Assembly: GCF_041260155.1 (NCBI RefSeq)
Contig: NC_091947.1
Span: 33,304,032-33,368,031 of the forward strand
Reading direction: 5' to 3'
Length of the DNA: 64,000 nt
Source of the DNA: Ptychodera flava
Taxonomy: Eukaryota; Hemichordata; Enteropneusta; Ptychoderidae
Shown here: positions 58,401-64,000 of the stretch, piece after piece
Numbering within the stretch: the stretch's first letter is position 1
Layout of the letters: each line of letters begins with the position of its first letter
Translations under genes and position numbers: made by a program
Notes under the pieces: generated by a model
Database searches by the model: none
What the model saw: only the letters and a program-made list of their open reading frames with translations
Told to the model about the DNA's origin: nothing

Positions 58401-61255
58401 TCACTGAACAGAGGATATGGAAATACTGGACACTGCTTAGTTGTAAACAACAGTAATGCTCAGTGGCAAGCTGATGAAAACCAAGCATTGAAAGTACAGC
58501 AGAACGTGAATTCCCTAAACCAACACACTCAAGTCAGTCGGAAGATGGATGCAAGAGTTGTGACCAATGCAAGCAACACTGTACAAAATCCTGGTAGTAT
58601 GATGATCCTTGTGGGACAAAATCAGATGCCAGTACAGCTACCCCAAGGTGATTGCATACTGTACATTTGGTAAAAATAAACTTTTTAATGCAATGTAGTA
58701 AACACATAGATGTTAGTATCAATATTCATGTGTATTCAATGTATAAACAGGAACTTAAAATTCCATTAGTTGTAACTTTTTGATTTTTTTTCCAGTGTTT
58801 TTGTTCTGTCTGTGAAACATGGTTTCTTGTTCCTATTTCAAAATTACACCAAAATGCCAAGTTTTCAACTTGTCAGACTGCCTTTATGTGTGAAGTTCAA
58901 TGTTCCTGTTGACAACTGAAATGTGGTCAGGACTAAAATTTATGTATCAACAGTAACACTGCATATTGAACATGATGCCTTATGCGTAAATGGCTAGATC
59001 TGTGCATTTCATCATATTGCATCATAAGGAGATGAATAAGAAAACGATTTTGATTTGTAGAGAAAAAAGCAATGAAAATATATCAATAGTCAAAGTAAAT
59101 GGCCCTCTAAGTACTATGGAAAGGGTAAACATACATTGTCAAATTATGAGCTCTTTGTCTTGATAAAATGTTCTTTTTAACATAAGTAATATTTATACCC
59201 CAAAAGATACAACTTTAAATAATGGAATAGTTTGCAGTTAGATGTATATTCTCACTACTCATACATTCTGTTTTACCTTTTCTAGGAATGCAGTTCATGA
59301 CTCTACCTCAGGAACAGCGTGCACAAGTCTCTCTATTCAAAGAATTGGTGAGTATCGCTGTGTATGGTTGTCAACTTCTGAATCTGGTTCTACCCAGCAT
59401 TCCTACCATCAGATTTACATACGCTTTTATTGAAAGAAAGACCGTTTTGCTTTAATGATGCTCTAATTTATTGATAAGTTTTAAAACCCAGGTAAGCAAA
59501 TATGTACTGATGTTGAGTTTGCATTTGAAATAACCTTCAAGTGATGGCTGGCACACCAGTATTAGGTCTGTGTAAAGCATGTATTTTTCATACAAGATAC
59601 TAGGGTGGAGCTGGAAGATCTTCGTAACATTTTATTAGTAGCATGTGAAATTTGATGCCTTCCTTGTCATGTTGGTCAGTAACTCAGTCAAAGATAATTC
59701 TCAAGGCCCTGATTATTGCCACCATAAATGATAATAACAAGTTGTCTCTTGCAGTAATCATTGTGTCTGATATAGAAAACCATTCACGGATGCACAAGGA
59801 ACCATACATGTATTGGCAGTGTGATACATTTATTGTCATTGCTCAGTCCTAGTGGTACAGTTTCTGTTGTCATGTGCCACATGTTTATGATCTAGTTTCT
59901 TTGGACCACTGTCCCTCTCTTTGGACACAGCTTATTATATGAGGAATTTACCAGACTAGAGTACAAATGTTATATACACTTTTGAAGTATACAACACATA
60001 TGCACTGTCAAAAGATGTCCGAGTTTCATTTATCTCCAATTATATTATTGCTTTGTCAATACCAGTGAATTTTGTGATGCCATATGCTCAGCTTATTACT
60101 GATAATGTATCCGATTATCCAGCATTGTGACCCAGATGTTTTCTGCATCCACAAATTCACCGGCATTGCCAAAACTATAAAATAATAGCAACAATGTACC
60201 CCCTTCTGGGCAATAATGGACCCAAGAAAACTTTGCACTCCATAATGTATTTGTTTTTGCCTTATGTTGTGCAAAGTTTGTTTTCGTCCATTATAGGCTG
60301 GGAGGGGGTACATTATTGCTTAATGCACACTATGTATAATCATAGACCCTAAGGGTCTATGGTATGATCAGCCTTGTTCAATTGACCAACAACTGTACTT
60401 TATACGCAAAGTAAGAGTACCCAATTGACAACCGACAGTTAAAGCAGTGTTCCATAATTGTCGTAACTGAGCTACCTCAATGAACCAAAACTTCATGAGA
60501 ATACCTGACATTCAACATATGCCAGATGTCTGCCTCAGAATTCAATCCTTGTTGAAAAGTGTCACTACAGGAAGACCTTAAAAATATTTTTGATGAAATG
60601 GCTATGAAAGATGTGTGTAGGTACTCTGAAGTACCACTTCCTTGCATAAAATAGGCATACTGTAATTGGGTAGTTAAATCCCTTTTGTAACTGAAATTTT
60701 TTCTTCTAATTTTCGTCATCAGCATGAAAATCAATCAGAGGAGCCTTTGTATGTGAATGCTAAGCAGTACCATAGAATTCTAAAGAGAAGGGAAGCAAGA
60801 GCCAAGTTGGAAGCCGAGGGCAAAATACCAAAACAAAGAAAGGTGGGAGAATGGTGTTCTATGATCCTTATCTGCAAGGGAAATCAACAAGGCCTGGAAC
60901 AACACAAATATTTCCATTAATATCACCATCAACTGTCCATATTTTAATTTTGCAGAAGCCAATTAGAGTCAGCTACAAACTAGAACCTACCTACAGAGTC
61001 CAGTTTCAAAACCCCACATGTCTAATAAAAGATGTAAAATATCAAAAAAATGTTTATGCCTTGCCAAGAAATGATTTCTCTGTAGTTATATTGGTTTTCC
61101 ATTAGATCATGAAGTTCGGCAATAATACCGATGTAATAATGACTCTTGCATGTATTTTATTTTTGCAGAAATATCTTCATGAATCTCGTCATCTTCATGC
61201 TGTCAAGAGAAAGAGGATGGACGGGGGAAAGTTTGCAACTAAGAGTGATTTGTAA
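55498..61255 (+). CDS. NFYA: Nuclear transcription factor Y subunit alpha (CCAAT-binding)
   Basis: Five coding exons: 55498-55647, 58110-58647, 59286-59347, 60723-60842 and 61169-61255. All have GT-AG introns and consistent phase and give 318 residues (human NF-YA is 347). Residues 1-250 are rich in Gln, Asn, Ser and Thr, typical of its activation region; VAMMPVPEQS and MMILVGQNQMPVQLPQG resemble known NF-YA phrases. The conserved core starts at residue 257: EPLYVNAKQYHRILKRREAR (A1, the NF-YB/NF-YC contact helix), the linker EGKIPKQRK and KYLHESRHLHAVKRKRMDGG (A2, DNA contact). Arg297, His300, Arg304, Arg306, Gly309, Gly310 and Phe312 keep the residues known to touch CCAAT. Leu299 replaces the usual Arg/Lys in SRHRHA, and M-D replaces G-E before GG. 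The product joins the NF-YB/NF-YC dimer to bind CCAAT promoters. The non-coding exon 1 ends at 54482. Confidence 0.96.
56148..56780. repeat. Unclassified GC-richer repeat-like patch in NFYA intron 2
   Basis: Clustered GCGCGATTGCGCAAATTGCG and TGCGCGAAAATCGCGCA stems at 56170-56250, and repeated TGCCCCCTAA words near 56700. It begins CAGGG, like hAT ends, but no matching right end was found. Confidence 0.35.
57783..57967. mobile_element. 185-bp MITE with TTAA target
   Basis: Ends AGGTATACTGTCACCTGT and, complemented, AGGTATACAGTCACCTGT, flanked by TTAA (57779-57782, 57968-57971). A TTAA target suits Kolobok or piggyBac; the AGG ends favour Kolobok. It sits in NFYA intron 2. Confidence 0.8.
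60188..60319. mobile_element. Foldback MITE, arms about 50 bp
   Basis: Left arm GCAACAATGTACCCCC...AAAACTTTGCAC pairs imperfectly with the right arm ending GGGGGTACATTATTGC. No clear target duplication. In NFYA intron 4, directly beside the palindrome at 60341. Confidence 0.65.
60341..60363. mobile_element. 23-bp palindromic insertion, CCATAGACCC family
   Basis: CATAGACCCT-A-AGGGTCTATG followed by GT, flanked by ATAAT (60336-60340) and ATGAT (60364-60368), which agree at four of five bases. It is one base longer than the 22-bp unit at 29226 and otherwise identical. In NFYA intron 4. Confidence 0.65.
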
Positions 61256-61351
61256 CATGATAATAAACTGCATGACCAATATGAGATTTAAAAACATAAA
61301 ATTCCAATAATGGACAATTTTGTCAAACTGCTTTGTAGTTTTGTTATGTGA

Positions 61352-62175
61352 GGGGGCCGTCTCAGATTGTCAAATAAGTTCAAAAAACAAAATTCCTTTG
61401 TTTAGGCCAAAACCCCCTCCCCCTTCCCCCAAACGAAAGTCAAAAGTGCAAAGTGTTCATGTCTGCCAGCAGGTGAAATGGTAACACTTTGCTTCTGCTA
61501 CTACATAATATGTAACCTCTGACAACACATCATCAAATTATCAGGGTATAAATCAACCAAATTTGAGAAAACTGACGGGATATTTACTCTATTGAAAAGT
61601 ATCCTTTCATTTTACTTCCCCTTTCTGCTTCTCTTGCGCTATTCTTTGTCTTTGTGGACGCGTAATTTATACTTCCTTGGTGCAGTAAATAAGCATATTT
61701 CACCCCTTGCAAGTTTCTAGTTGCACCTATGTCTTGCAATTGTCACGTTGTCATTTCTGCTCATTTCTATGGCCTTACACGGTAAACTTTCCTCGTCTCA
61801 CTCTGCTCGTCTGCCTTTTGCTCCGAGAAGTTGACAAGAACGTTTTGTCATTCCTGTCAGTCTGTATGCGAGTTGTAAATGATACTTTTTCATTACAATT
61901 AATTACAAATTTAGGTTACAATATAATAATTTCACTTATGTATGTGTTGCAGAATAAACCCATTGAGCATTACAATTGCGAAGGAAGCAGTGAGATAAAA
62001 TTTGTTGCGATGAAGGAGCAGTTTTTATTACATATACGCATTGTCAAAAAAATTGTGATCACAAAAATTTAAGCGCGAAAGTGAAGTTCACTAACCCAAT
62101 GGAGGTCAGATCCCTCCCCTCCCTGAACGAAGGAATTTTGATTTTTGAACCTGTTTGAAAATCTGACTCAGTCCC
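61352..62175. mobile_element. Non-autonomous inverted-repeat transposon after NFYA
   Basis: Ends GGGGGCCGTCTCAGATTGTC and, complemented, GGGACTGAGTCAGATTTTCA, with further pairing (GTTCAAAAAACAAAATTCCT). The flanks TGA and TAA differ at one base, in keeping with an old Harbinger-type TWA duplication. About 824 bp, no transposase. It begins 97 bases after the NFYA stop codon and may lie in its 3' untranslated region. Confidence 0.65.
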
Positions 62176-62570
62176 TAAGACTTTCTGTGTTGCAGTACCT
62201 ACTAGTATTCTTATTTATTAATAAAGTATTGTATGTGTCTCCTTTCTGAAAGCAGACACTGGTATGAAGCCATACAACATCATATTTTGATTTACTTTGT
62301 TAAAGAAGGTGTACAACAATATGTTTTGTGAATGACAAAAATTGACTCCAGTAATACGGGTGTGTGATATACATGATCACAGCATACTATGCATTTCATC
62401 AACCTTGATTCCTGTCTGTACACATGCCTGGCTGTTTTAAATTGATTACAGTTTACAAGTCAGGTTGAGAGGGCAATATCAGTCTTATTAATTTGATGTC
62501 AATTTATGGCATTTTAATTTTAGTAAATCATATATTCCTCTGTAAGATGCTAAGAGTACTATCATATTAA

Positions 62571-62641
62571 CCCTTTGAACCCGGCTCGGACATAAATGTC
62601 CGTTGACGTCATAGAGTACCAGGGGGTCAGGGTGCAAAGGG
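62571..62641. mobile_element. 71-bp mini piggyBac-like MITE
   Basis: CCCTTTGAACCC at the left and GGGTGCAAAGGG at the right are inverted repeats, with TTAA duplicated (62567-62570, 62642-62645). Inside, GGACATAAATGTCC is itself a palindrome. It is among the shortest TTAA elements one would expect. Confidence 0.8.
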
Positions 62642-62645
62642 TTAA

Positions 62646-64000
62646 TGCAATTGACCTTCCACAAGGTTTTATCCCATTGTTACCATGGCAACAGTGGGTC
62701 TGCAAAATATTGATGAAAGAACATTTGTCTCATATTCAGGTTACTGATGTCTATTTATTGTACCGGTATATTCTGATACTTGGGAATAATATAACTTCAT
62801 TTGTATGTTTAAAATAGACATTTTCTTTGATTAACATAGATCAGGAACTCGGTACATTTTGCTGTACAGCTAGCCAAGACTGAATTAATTACTCTGGTTC
62901 AAAAGCAGCTCATTTCAACCTTCTGATCGTCAAGTGTAAGCAAGCCTTTACCAAGGCCTGGCCAGTGTAGAATTCAATTTACTGAGAGACTACACCATAT
63001 ACTGTACTTTCTGCGGTGAATTGTATCTTTCTCGGATAACACCACTGACAGGATCGAATCTCACAGATTCTCGTACAGCTAAATTGTTTTTCTGTTCTCA
63101 TAAGCTAGCAGTAGACGTACTATCAGTGTGGTTCAACTTTGTATGATTTCAATGAAGGTTTGCTTTAAAAATGACAGCAAAGTTTGAAAGTAATCACAAA
63201 GTGAACAGGCAGTGATATTTCACATATTCTCATATTTATTAACCAAGAACGACCAAAACAGTGAAATGAATGATCTTCATGTGTTATGTTAGATGAGTGT
63301 TAAGACATTTGTCAAAGATTACAAAGTTTGATGTTGGTTTTTATAAAAAGAACATAGAATCATTATCTCAGTGGTTTACTGTTGCTTTGGAAGACCATGA
63401 AAATTTATTGGTAGAATGATGGTAAAAACTTTTATCCATCACTTTTTCATTTTGAAACAACTCAGGTATTGAGAGAAATGATAACAATGATTATTGAAAA
63501 GTTTCAATCTTCCTGACCTGTGCAAATACATTTGGAAGTTTTGTATTTTATTGTTAATGCCAGGTAGACTACTAAATTGTAGGTGATGCATTCCTGGGTT
63601 TTTGCATGAAATATTGGATTTACGCTGCAGATATTGCATTGACATAATTTATCATATACATGTACATTGTTTGTACTCATGTTTTCACAACAGGGAAAGG
63701 ATTGCTGTTTATAGCAAAATTTGCATTGAACACAACACAATTGTAAATTTTGACAACATGAAAATATTGAATGTACTTCTTTACGGTACAAGTTGTCAGA
63801 AATCTGTATAGTCAGTAATGTTATGTTTATCATAAAATATATTTATTTGTAATTTGTAATAATTATTCATACAAAATAAAAAGGAAATGCAAAACTATTG
63901 CAAATCAACAAGATGTAGTTTTCATAATAATTTTTCATGTTGTTTATGCACTTCAATTCTCATAGAGTTCTTGCAAAAGCAAACCATAGGTCTACCATAG
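62646..64000. other. Non-coding stretch at the window end
   Basis: No gene or repeat boundary was recognised; AT-rich with stops in all frames. Confidence 0.5.

Noticed and set aside
1-64000. CRISPR arrays, operons, bacterial promoters and tRNA genes
   Set aside because: The DNA is eukaryotic with spliced genes; no regularly spaced repeat array or tRNA-like box A/box B structure was noticed by eye.

Overview
The window looks like AT-rich nuclear DNA from an invertebrate animal, probably a marine deuterostome or a similar metazoan. The evidence is GT-AG introns, two conserved animal genes in head-to-head order (SmG and NF-YA), CCAAT-type promoters, a LINE, many Harbinger-, hAT- and TTAA-type transposons, and abundant microsatellites. 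The species cannot be fixed from sequence alone.

Layout. 1-10.9 kb has no recognisable protein gene. It holds short transposons (a 105-bp foldback at 3.69 kb, Harbinger-like elements at 3.9-5.6 and 8.7-9.5 kb, a MITE at 10.1 kb) and a possible distant promoter or first exon near 1.95 kb. 10.9-12.1 kb carries a 244-residue membrane protein whose layout resembles the SLATT fold. 13.8-15.1 kb is a degenerate tandem repeat with a period near 140 bp. 15.96-21.66 kb and 26.76-46.13 kb are two copies of one segmental duplication. Each copy carries a two-exon gene for the same secreted protein with ten mature cysteines. Copy B has been swollen by insertions: an inverted-repeat element with a nested Harbinger-like element (29.7-32.4 kb), an 8.25-kb DNA transposon with spliced coding exons inside the gene's only intron (35.72-43.97 kb), and another Harbinger-like element just after the gene (44.7-46.1 kb). 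Between the copies lie a reverse-transcriptase fossil and a 5'-truncated LINE. 48.1-54.1 kb is SNRPG (SmG, minus strand, four coding exons). 54.4-61.3 kb is NFYA (plus strand, five coding exons). About 350 bp of shared promoter separates them. The last 2.7 kb holds two small transposons and nothing else recognisable.

The duplication is useful because each copy serves as a filled or empty site for insertions in the other. This gives exact insertion ends and target duplications for the 8.25-kb transposon (TG), the 1.35-kb element (TAA) and, unexpectedly, for insertions of only 22 and 30 bp that are essentially bare palindromes with 5-bp target duplications. Related short palindromes and half-palindromes recur across the window. 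They fall into a CCATAGACCC family and a CACGGTCCCTCCAC family. These palindromes are the most novel-looking signal here.
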